This document shows, piece after piece, positions 17,255 to 24,702 of a DNA stretch of 64,000 bases. The translations under genes were made by a program, and so were the position numbers. The notes below the pieces were generated by a model. The model worked only from the letters and a program-made list of their open reading frames with translations. It was not told the DNA's origin and did no database searches. Positions within the stretch are counted from its first letter, which is position 1; the number at the start of each line of letters is the position of its first letter. Origin of the DNA: UBA7985 sp965661545 (GTDB taxonomy: Bacteria > Pseudomonadota > Alphaproteobacteria > UBA7985); assembly GCA_965661545.1 (NCBI GenBank), contig CBFIEF010000006.1:51020-115019 (forward strand), read 5' to 3'.

Positions 17255-18367
17255 TTAACCAGAGATTGTCTTGGAAAGCTCAGCCAGAACGGCGTCGCCC
17301 ATGCCGGTACAGCTTGTGAGCGTGGAGTCTGCGGACATGATGTCGCCTGTCCGGACGCCAGAGCCGAGAACCCGGTCAACTGCCGCTTCAAGCAAATCGG
17401 CATCATCGCCACGATCCAGCGAGTAACGCAGGGCCATCGCGAAAGACAGGATACACGCCAGTGGGTTGGCTTTGTTCTGACCCGCGATGTCAGGCGCGGA
17501 ACCGTGTACAGGCTCATAAAGCGCATGAGATTTGCCGGTGCTCTCATCTTTCGCACCCAGGGATGCGGACGGCAGCATGCCCAGGGAGCCGGTCAGCATG
17601 GCCGCGACGTCTGAAAGCATGTCCCCGAACAGGTTATCTGTGACGATCACGTCAAACTGTTTTGGCGCACGGACCAGCTGCATGCCGCAGTTATCGGCGA
17701 GGATGTGGTCGAGTTGCACGTCGGCAAATTCATTGTCCCGGACCCACTGCACTTCCTCTTTCCAAAGGATGCCAGATTCCATGACGTTGTTTTTCTCGGA
17801 CGAATGAACGCGATTTCCACGCTTGCGGGCCAAGTCAAAGGCAACGCGGGCAACGCGGCGAATCTCGTAGGTGTCGTAAACCTGCGTGTTGATGCCGCGA
17901 CGTTCGCCATTGGGCAGATCGCTAATGCCACGCGGTTCGCCGAAGTATACGCCGCCCGTAAGCTCGCGAACAATCATGATGTCCAAGCCGGCCACCAGCT
18001 CTTTCTTCAGCGAGGACGCTTCAGAGAGTGCATCGAAGCAAATTGCGGGACGCAGATTGGCGAACAGCTCGAGGTCTTTGCGCAAGCGCAGCAGACCGCG
18101 CTCAGGGCGTAAGGAGAAGTCCAAAGTGTCGTACTGCGGACCACCCACAGCGCCGAACAGAACACATTCAGCGTCAAACGCTTTATCCATGATCGCATCG
18201 GTGATGGGCGCGCCATAGGCGTCGTATGCGGAGCCACCAACCTTGTCTTCGGTGATGTTCACGTCCAGGCCGCGATTGTCGCCAAACCAATCGATGGTGC
18301 GCCGAACCTGTGTCATCACCTCCTGACCGATACCGTCACCGGGGAGAACGAGGATGTTGTGAGCCAT
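17255..18367 (-). CDS. leuB: 3-isopropylmalate dehydrogenase
   Basis: Third enzyme of leucine synthesis; oxidatively decarboxylates 3-isopropylmalate with NAD and Mg. The N-terminus NILVLPGDGIGQEVM, the NDN-free ELTGGVYFGEPRG segment, the metal-binding DNLFGDMLSDVAAMLTGSLGMLPSASLG motif and EPVHGSAPDIAGQNKANPLA are diagnostic. Length 370 residues. The leuA, leuC and leuD genes are not in this window. The 238-bp gap upstream separates it from a divergent gene. Confidence 0.96.
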   Translation of the reverse strand: MAHNILVLPGDGIGQEVMTQVRRTIDWFGDNRGLDVNITEDKVGGSAYDAYGAPITDAIMDKAFDAECVLFGAVGGPQYDTLDFSLRPERGLLRLRKDLELFANLRPAICFDALSEASSLKKELVAGLDIMIVRELTGGVYFGEPRGISDLPNGERRGINTQVYDTYEIRRVARVAFDLARKRGNRVHSSEKNNVMESGILWKEEVQWVRDNEFADVQLDHILADNCGMQLVRAPKQFDVIVTDNLFGDMLSDVAAMLTGSLGMLPSASLGAKDESTGKSHALYEPVHGSAPDIAGQNKANPLACILSFAMALRYSLDRGDDADLLEAAVDRVLGSGVRTGDIMSADSTLTSCTGMGDAVLAELSKTISG

Positions 18368-18605
18368 GTTTTTTGGTCCTTACGTGAAAACCTAAATCTA
18401 TCCTTTTGGTGTATTGCCATGGGGGGAGAGTGTCCACGGGTGCAGCCTTGTCATTGCGGCTGGCCAGCGGCGTTCCATACGCAACGCGACTAAACTCTAC
18501 GATTGTGACATTCGCGCATAACTCCCTGATTTTGGGTAGATTATGAGAGAATAATTTGTCATTATGCGCCCGCTTTCGGGGATGGGAGTTACGAGGAGCA
18601 CGCGC

Positions 18606-19394
18606 GTGCCGTACCTAAAGAAATTGGCAGTGATTTGGCTGATCGCTTTCACTGCCCTGGGCGTTCCAATCGGTGCGCAAGCACAGCAAGATGGCAGCGG
18701 CGTTGCTTTGGCGAGTCTCAGAAACGCGCCGGGTGACTCGCCGTTGTTGGGCGAGAACGTTGAGTTTTCGCTGCAGGTGATCCATTCCGTCAAATTCTCG
18801 CTCACCGCCGAGCGTTGCTACTATCAGTTCTTCGTTGACGCTTTGGGCTCCAGTCCTCTGTCCGAAGTTCGCTTTGACATCGAGCTGGCCCACGAGGGGC
18901 GGATCGTGGCCAAAACGCAGGCTACGGTCGCTGATCTGGACGGACGGAGGGTGTCAAAGCGCATCCGTGAGTTTGCCTTTGATGGACCATGCCAACTCGA
19001 TGGCATTCGCATCGTCGAAGCCGTCGGTTCATTCGAGAATCCGGGTTTAACCGCGGTTTTGAATGTGAACCTGTTTGAGCGCAACGCCGTTTCAACACAG
19101 GAATTTGAGCCTCTGGATATTGCCCTGGGTCTCACGTCGCGCCTTCCTGGCGCGGCTTTGGCGGAGGTGCCGGAGGCCTCAGGCCTGAACAGTTTGGAAC
19201 GAGGGTGCATCGTTCGTGCATCAAACCTTCGCACCGGTCCGGGCACTGAATTCAATATCGTAACGATCCTCGAACCGGGGATGTCGGTTTTCGTCGAAAA
19301 GCGGACGGGAGACGGCACTTGGAATCGGGTACGCACACAATTTGGCCGTCAAGGCTGGATTTACTATACGCTGCTTGGAAGTTGTCCAAGCTAG
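18606..19394 (+). CDS. Exported protein with C-terminal bacterial SH3 domain
   Basis: About 262 residues with a clear signal peptide (KKLAVIWLIAFTALGVPIGAQAQ, cleavage after AQA). The middle part has no recognisable family. Residues about 195-260 form an SH3b (SH3 type 3) domain: ERGCIVRASNLRTGPGTEFNIV, then PGMSVFVEKRTGDGTWNRV and GRQGWIYYTLL, a fold that often binds peptidoglycan or surface ligands. I prefer the GTG at 18606 because GAGGAG lies 7 bases upstream; an ATG at 18564 adds 14 residues. It heads a set of three small envelope genes. Confidence 0.65.
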   Translation: MPYLKKLAVIWLIAFTALGVPIGAQAQQDGSGVALASLRNAPGDSPLLGENVEFSLQVIHSVKFSLTAERCYYQFFVDALGSSPLSEVRFDIELAHEGRIVAKTQATVADLDGRRVSKRIREFAFDGPCQLDGIRIVEAVGSFENPGLTAVLNVNLFERNAVSTQEFEPLDIALGLTSRLPGAALAEVPEASGLNSLERGCIVRASNLRTGPGTEFNIVTILEPGMSVFVEKRTGDGTWNRVRTQFGRQGWIYYTLLGSCPS

Positions 19395-19416
19395 CGGCTT
19401 TGGAAAGGACTAAAAG

Positions 19417-19677
19417 ATGCCTACAATCAAAAAGGGTTTAACCTTCGGTGCGGCTGCAACGGCGGTTTTGGCTTTGGCGGCTTGTGGTGGGGGCGATCAA
19501 CGCCTTTGCACCGAAGCCAATTGGTACCAGACTGGCGTCTATCATGCCCAACAAGGGTATGAGAACCGCTTGGAAAAGCTCCAAGGCATCTGTGCTGATA
19601 TTGGCATTGTGCCGCAGGCATCTGAATATTCCCGAGGCTATGCCCAAGGGCCAACCTTGCCTCGTTTACAACTATAG
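19417..19677 (+). CDS. Small lipoprotein, DUF2799-like
   Basis: An 86-residue lipoprotein: signal peptide with lipobox LAAC near residue 23 (VLALAACGGG). The mature part, NWYQTGVYHAQQGYENRLEKLQGICADIGIVPQASEYSRGYAQG, has the pattern of DUF2799 (a Trp, two G-x-x-G-type turns, a Cys followed by GI-P and a final YxxGY). No function is known for that family. It lies 22 bp after the SH3b-protein gene and 11 bp before the next, so the three are one operon. Confidence 0.65.
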   Translation: MPTIKKGLTFGAAATAVLALAACGGGDQRLCTEANWYQTGVYHAQQGYENRLEKLQGICADIGIVPQASEYSRGYAQGPTLPRLQL

Positions 19678-19688
19678 GAACGCGGATC

Positions 19689-20162
19689 ATGCGCCTTCGT
19701 CTTTTTGGTTTCATCTTTTCGACGCTGGCGGCTTTGATCCTTCCCGGCTGTGCTGCGGCACAACTCTACATGAGTGGATCCGCAGGTGCTTACAGCAATT
19801 TGGAAAGCGACGGCCTCGCTGGACGGTTTGCGCTTGGTGCCGCACCCCTTGATTGGATCAAGGTGGAGGGGGCTGCGTTGGCGTCAGGGCATAACGAAGC
19901 CTGTTGTTCTATCGCGCTGGATGCGACAGGTTGGCTCACGGTTATGGGGGTTGGCCCCTTTAGCCTTGGGCTTGGCGGAGGTGGAGGCGTGGTCTCCTAC
20001 GTTGATATCGACGATCCGAGCCAAGACTATGATTGGACGCCCTACTTCATATCCGGTGTCGAAGCAGAGTTTGAGCTGACGCGACACTTTGCTTTCTTCG
20101 GCCGAGGTGAACTGGGCCTTGGAGAATTACGTGGATACGCAGGCATCAAACTCGGCTTTTAG
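19689..20162 (+). CDS. Small outer-membrane beta-barrel-like protein
   Basis: A 157-residue exported protein with a signal peptide ending around LPGCAAAQ; the Cys could also make it a lipoprotein. The mature part alternates hydrophobic and polar residues in strand-like stretches and ends in a terminal Phe (GYAGIKLGF), as outer-membrane barrels do. About eight strands could fit. No specific family is recognised. Its last 32 bases overlap the start of bmt. Confidence 0.6.
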   Translation: MRLRLFGFIFSTLAALILPGCAAAQLYMSGSAGAYSNLESDGLAGRFALGAAPLDWIKVEGAALASGHNEACCSIALDATGWLTVMGVGPFSLGLGGGGGVVSYVDIDDPSQDYDWTPYFISGVEAEFELTRHFAFFGRGELGLGELRGYAGIKLGF

Positions 20163-21168
20163 TACTCTTCTTGAAGAACGTGGCGCACTGCTCGCCGATG
20201 GCGCAACAGGAACCAACCTGTTTGCCATGGGTTTGGAAAGCGGCGAGGCACCTGAGGCCTGGTTGCTGGAGCATCCGGATCGTGTTCAGGCACTGCATCA
20301 ATCATTTGTTGATGCGGGCAGCGATCTCTTCCTAACCAACACCTTTGGCGGCACTAAGCACCGTCTGAAACTGCACGGGTTAGAGGGGCAAGTCACGTCC
20401 CTGAACCGCACCGCGGCACGACTAGCGCGAGAAGTCGCGGACAACGCCGAGCGACCGGTTTTGGTCGCCGGGTCCGTCGGTCCAACCGGCGAACTTCTGT
20501 CCCCGCTAGGAAGTCTCGAAAAGGCTGATGCTGTCACCAGTTTCAAAGAGCAAATCGAAGGGTTGGTCGACGGTGGTATTGATCTGGTCTGGATCGAAAC
20601 CATCTCCGCACCAGATGAGCTGGAAGCGGCAGCAGAAGCCGCGCGCTCTTTCGATATTCCTGTATGCGCGACAATGAGCTTTGACAGCGCAGGCCGCACC
20701 ATGATGGGCCTGACACCCCGCGCCTTTGCCAGTCTCGCTGAGGACTTCAATCTCGACGGTTTTGGCGCAAACTGTGGTGTGGGCGCGTCTGATTTGATGA
20801 GCTCGGTGCTTGGCTTTGCCGATGCGCAGCCCACCGCGCCAATCATCGCCAAAGCCAATTGCGGCATTCCGAGTTACGAGGACGGCAAAATTGTTTACAG
20901 CGGCACGGTCGAGCAAATGGCCGCCTACGCCCAACTCGCGCGCGCTGCTGGCGCCAAGATCATTGGCGGCTGTTGCGGCACCAAGGCTGAGCACATCGCC
21001 GCGATGCGCAAGGCATTAGACGAGAACGACCAGCCGGATTTCCGCGTTTTGGCGATTGAATTGGCCTTGGGGAAAATGTCTGACGGCGCCCGTCAGATTG
21101 CCATTGGCCAAGATGCACTCAAGCACTCCACCCGTCGCAGCGGCAGCAACCGCCGACGCAAGGGCTGA
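20131..21168 (+). CDS. bmt: Betaine-homocysteine S-methyltransferase
   Basis: Zinc-dependent transfer of a methyl group from glycine betaine (or a similar donor) to homocysteine, giving methionine and dimethylglycine. The homocysteine-methyltransferase barrel is complete: LLADGATGTNLFAMGL, TNTFGGT, GSVGPTGE, ETISAPDELEAA, and the three zinc ligands in GANCGVG and IIGGCCGT. Length 345 residues. The GTG at 20131 is preceded by GGAGA five bases upstream and lies inside the preceding gene; the frame is open further upstream but the extra residues have no similarity. Dimethylglycine produced could be fed to the DMGDH-like proteins encoded at 37-42 kb. Confidence 0.85.
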   Translation: MDTQASNSAFSTLLEERGALLADGATGTNLFAMGLESGEAPEAWLLEHPDRVQALHQSFVDAGSDLFLTNTFGGTKHRLKLHGLEGQVTSLNRTAARLAREVADNAERPVLVAGSVGPTGELLSPLGSLEKADAVTSFKEQIEGLVDGGIDLVWIETISAPDELEAAAEAARSFDIPVCATMSFDSAGRTMMGLTPRAFASLAEDFNLDGFGANCGVGASDLMSSVLGFADAQPTAPIIAKANCGIPSYEDGKIVYSGTVEQMAAYAQLARAAGAKIIGGCCGTKAEHIAAMRKALDENDQPDFRVLAIELALGKMSDGARQIAIGQDALKHSTRRSGSNRRRKG

Positions 21169-21173
21169 TCGAG

Positions 21174-22019
21174 ATGATGGCTCGAGAGGAGATCGATGCG
21201 CTTTGGTCCGCTGAAGGCCAAGCGGCCGCTTTGTCCGCTTGCGTGGTGGCACTTGCTGATGCCCTGGGCCACGGCTCAGCCGTCAGTCTGGATGATCGCC
21301 TGAGCGCACCGGATTTTGACTTTACCGCCGTGGTTCATGCGCTCGATACGGGGGAAGCCATTGCTGCGCTGTTGTCAGAAACAGGGTTTGGGTCTGAAAC
21401 GGATCTGCATGATGCCTCGTTGAACGACACGGCCCTCATGATTGTCAGCCAAGACAGTTTGAGCGCTTTGGCGGTCATGCTGGGTGAAGCCATTGATGCG
21501 CTCATCACCATGACAGAGGTTCATCAGTTGGAGGGGCAGGGCCTCTGGCTGGCTCAGCATCTATCCGCAGCGCTGCAGGGCCAGATGATGTTGTTGGCGA
21601 CACGAAATGCGTTGCCTGTCCAAGTGCCCGCAACCATTCGTGCAACGGCGACTTTGGCCAATGCTTTGTCCCTTACGGTGCCGGATTTGCCGTGGACCGC
21701 CGACCGCTGGCCGATTGCCGATCAGGTGTCGAGCATCCAGGGGCTAAGCGGTGTTTTGGGTGCTTTTGGGGTGCCGACAGGACCGCTGCATCAAGCGGCA
21801 GTTGCTTGCTTTGAAAGCAGGTTTTCCACGGAATCACTGCGCGATTTGCACCGGGAAGCGGCAACAGGATTGGCGGAGCTGAACAGTGCACTGGACCAGT
21901 GGTCCTCGGCCCCAGACCCGCAAGCGGCTTCCGACGCTGAGGTCGCCTTGATCCAAGGTGCTTTGGCGCGTGCCCGTGAAGTGCTGGAGCAATCCACGGG
22001 CGAGCAACCGTCAGATTAA
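21174..22019 (+). CDS. Degenerate fumarase/aspartase-superfamily protein (PcaB-like)
   Basis: A 281-residue protein that appears to be a remnant of the 3-carboxymuconate cycloisomerase/adenylosuccinate lyase superfamily. The segment DLHDASLNDTALMIVSQDSLSAL stands where the active-site HWGATSQDIIDTA motif should be, TRNALPVQVPATIRA sits where GRTHGQHA is expected, and VPDLPWTADRWPIADQVSSI matches the LPWHTDR region. The signature loop GSSxMPxKxNP is missing. It starts 5 bp after bmt, so it is co-transcribed with it. A catalytic role is unlikely; a structural or regulatory role, or decay, are all possible. The relationship is inferred from motif order only. Confidence 0.45.
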   Translation: MMAREEIDALWSAEGQAAALSACVVALADALGHGSAVSLDDRLSAPDFDFTAVVHALDTGEAIAALLSETGFGSETDLHDASLNDTALMIVSQDSLSALAVMLGEAIDALITMTEVHQLEGQGLWLAQHLSAALQGQMMLLATRNALPVQVPATIRATATLANALSLTVPDLPWTADRWPIADQVSSIQGLSGVLGAFGVPTGPLHQAAVACFESRFSTESLRDLHREAATGLAELNSALDQWSSAPDPQAASDAEVALIQGALARAREVLEQSTGEQPSD

Positions 22020-24046
22020 ATCACCGCAGCCAGTCGAGCGGCTTTGTTGATTGCGCGCTTGGCGTCCAACTCAGCGGCTTTATCCGCACCGCCCACGATG
22101 TGAACCGTCACGCCCTTGGCTTCCAGCGGCTCTGCCAGATCGCGCAAGGATTCTTGACCAGAGCACAGGATCACGTTGTCAACGTCCAGCCAGCGCGGGT
22201 TTTCCCGTGCTTCGCCTTCTGAGATCATCAACCCTTCATCGCCCACGCGCTCATAGTTGACGCCGCCGATGAAGTTTACATCTTTCATCCGCAACGAAGA
22301 GCGATGGATCCAGCCGGTGGTCTTGCCCAAGCCCGCGCCGTGCTTGCTGGTTTTACGCTGAAGCAGCGTGACTTGCCGGGCCGGTGCGGACGGCTGCGGC
22401 CCTTGAGCGGCCAATCCGCCCGGTACCTTTTCCGGATCGCCAACACCCCATTCTTCGAGCCATTCTTCGACGTTTACAGTCGGGGAAGGGTGTTCTTGGA
22501 CAAGGTATTCCGTGACGTCAAAGCCAATGCCGCCTGCGCCAATAACCGCGACCTTCTCCCCGACTTCAGCCTTGCCCGCCAGCACATCAATGTAGCTCAG
22601 CACTTTGGGGTGGTTCTGGCCTTCGATGCCCGGATCGCGTGGGGTGACGCCGGTGGCAACGATGACTTCATCGTAACCCTCAAGGTCGTTAACGCTCGCC
22701 CGTGTGTTGAGACGAACCTCAACGCTGGAAAGCTCGATCATGCGCGCAAAGTAGCCCAGCATGCCGTGGAACTCTTCCTTGCCCGGAATAACCGCCGCCA
22801 TGTTCAATTGCCCGCCAATCTTGTCAGACGCTTCGAATAGCGTCACGTCGTGGCCGCGCTCATCCAGAACGATCGATGCTTGCATGCCTGCGGCACCCGC
22901 ACCAACCACGGCAACCTTCTTTTTTCGGTCTGTTGGCGTGTAGTTGAGCTCGGTTTCGTTACAGGCGCGTGGATTGACCAAGCACGATGAGGTTTTCATC
23001 GAGAATGTGTGGTCCAAGCACGCCTGATTACAGCCGATGCAGATGTTGATTTCGTCCTTACGGCCTTCAGCCGCCTTTTTCACCAGCTGGGAATCCGCCA
23101 AGAACGGACGCGCCATCGACACCATATCGGCGCTGCCGTTCGCCAGCAGCTCTTCGGCGGTATCCGGGTGATTGATGCGGTTGGTGGTGATCAGCGGGAT
23201 AGAGACCTCGCCCATCATTTTCTTTGTCACCCAAGCAAAAGCAGCGCGCGGAACGCTGGTTGCGATGGTGGGGATGCGGGCTTCGTGCCAGCCGATGCCG
23301 GTGTTGATAATCGTCGCACCAGCGGTCTCGATGGCTTTGGCGAGCTGAACCACTTCTTCCCAGGTTGATCCGTTCGGGATCAAATCAATCATGGACAGTC
23401 GGTAGATCAAAATGAAATCGTGACCCACAGCTTCGCGACAGCGGCGGACGACTTCCACGGGGAACCGCATGCGGTTTTCGTACGCGCCGCCCCATTCGTC
23501 GGTGCGCTTGTTCGTATGGGTGACGAGGAACTGGTTAATCAAGTAACCCTCCGACCCCATGATCTCCACACCGTCATAGCCAGCTTCGCGCGCCAAAACC
23601 GTGGCGTTCACGTAGGCTTGGATTTGCTCTTCGACGCCCTCTGTCGTCAGCTCACGCGGGGCGACAGGGGTGATTGGGGACTTAATCGCCGACGGCGCAA
23701 CACCCCCTGCGGGATTGTACGCATAGCGTCCTGCGTGGAGGATTTGCATAGCGATTTTGCCGCCGTTGGCGTGCACTGCCTGGGTGATTTCACGGTGCTT
23801 GTTTGCGTCCTCTGTGGTCTCCATACAGCCGCCACCAATCACAGGCGCGCCGTCTTGGTTCGGGCCAAACCCGCCCGTGACCATCAGGCCAACATCACCC
23901 TGCGCGCGCTCAGCGAAATACGCCGCGAGGCGCTTGAATGTCTTTTCTTCTTCAAGACCGGTGTGCATGGAGCCCATCAGCACGCGGTTTTTCAGCGTGG
24001 TGAAGCCAAGATCCAATGGTTTCAGCAAGTGGGGGTACAGGGACAT
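22016..24046 (-). CDS. fadH: 2,4-dienoyl-CoA reductase (NADPH), FadH type
   Basis: Iron-sulfur flavoenzyme that reduces 2,4-dienoyl-CoA during breakdown of unsaturated fatty acids. The N-terminal Old-Yellow-Enzyme barrel (about 1-330) contains the active-site Tyr168 in GSEGYLINQF; the [4Fe-4S] ligands are C336, C339, C343 and C355 (CIGCNQAC, then SCLVNP). The C-terminal half holds FAD and NADPH dinucleotide folds (VVGAGAAGMQA, VIGAGGIGFDV). Length 676 residues matches E. coli FadH. No other fatty acid gene is adjacent. Related trimethylamine dehydrogenase-type enzymes share the fold, but the conserved Tyr and length favour FadH. Confidence 0.85.
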   Translation of the reverse strand: MSLYPHLLKPLDLGFTTLKNRVLMGSMHTGLEEEKTFKRLAAYFAERAQGDVGLMVTGGFGPNQDGAPVIGGGCMETTEDANKHREITQAVHANGGKIAMQILHAGRYAYNPAGGVAPSAIKSPITPVAPRELTTEGVEEQIQAYVNATVLAREAGYDGVEIMGSEGYLINQFLVTHTNKRTDEWGGAYENRMRFPVEVVRRCREAVGHDFILIYRLSMIDLIPNGSTWEEVVQLAKAIETAGATIINTGIGWHEARIPTIATSVPRAAFAWVTKKMMGEVSIPLITTNRINHPDTAEELLANGSADMVSMARPFLADSQLVKKAAEGRKDEINICIGCNQACLDHTFSMKTSSCLVNPRACNETELNYTPTDRKKKVAVVGAGAAGMQASIVLDERGHDVTLFEASDKIGGQLNMAAVIPGKEEFHGMLGYFARMIELSSVEVRLNTRASVNDLEGYDEVIVATGVTPRDPGIEGQNHPKVLSYIDVLAGKAEVGEKVAVIGAGGIGFDVTEYLVQEHPSPTVNVEEWLEEWGVGDPEKVPGGLAAQGPQPSAPARQVTLLQRKTSKHGAGLGKTTGWIHRSSLRMKDVNFIGGVNYERVGDEGLMISEGEARENPRWLDVDNVILCSGQESLRDLAEPLEAKGVTVHIVGGADKAAELDAKRAINKAARLAAVI

Positions 24047-24084
24047 GGTTCAATCTCCTCGATAGCGTCACGCCCATCATCGAA

Positions 24085-24588
24085 TTAGCGCGAGAATATA
24101 TTTCGACTTAGTCCAAAAATACTCAAACCCAATAGAGGTAAGACAGCAAGCAGATGCCACGTCGCCATGGATAATCCAGGCCAAATAATTGTGGGTTTTG
24201 AGCAGTCTGGTCTCTCCAGTGCGAAGAGTTGGTCAGGAGAAGACATTTTTTCAACCAATCCGCCACAGGCCATTGGGCCTTTCCACCAGCCGTATTCCAC
24301 GCCGATGTGCTTTGCCGCAAGGAATACGGCTGCCCCCATCGTCACCGTTGCGACGACATAAAATGCCTTGCGATAGATCGCATAGAGGCTGGGCAGGAAC
24401 TGACCTACGAAGAACATAACGACCGTCGGGACCAGAAAAAACAACAACACGTAGTGCGGGACGCGTTGCTGCAAACACAGAATACAGGGTAGCAAGCCAG
24501 CCCACTGATACGCCCATGCCGACCCGACGACAGCAAGGGAGCCGAGGTGGATCAGGCCGGGTAATAGCAATGACGAAAACCGTGTCAT
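24085..24588 (-). CDS. Disulfide bond formation protein DsbB family
   Basis: A 167-residue inner-membrane protein with four membrane segments. The redox pairs are visible: C35-C38 in LPCILCLQQR and C108 with C129 in the second periplasmic loop (PMACGG, RPDCSK). DsbB passes electrons from DsbA to quinones so that periplasmic proteins can form disulfides. No dsbA is adjacent. Downstream genes on this strand encode exported proteins that contain few cysteines, so a specific partnership is not suggested. Confidence 0.85.
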   Translation of the reverse strand: MTRFSSLLLPGLIHLGSLAVVGSAWAYQWAGLLPCILCLQQRVPHYVLLFFLVPTVVMFFVGQFLPSLYAIYRKAFYVVATVTMGAAVFLAAKHIGVEYGWWKGPMACGGLVEKMSSPDQLFALERPDCSKPTIIWPGLSMATWHLLAVLPLLGLSIFGLSRNIFSR

Positions 24589-24702
24589 AGAACGTCTCTC
24601 CGCTCACGCAGTAAATTTAACGGCACCATCCCCCTGAAGAGGATGCTAACGCGGCCTTCCTTAGCGCGATTTCCCACTTGTCGCTGTAAAAAAAGGTTTT
24701 TC

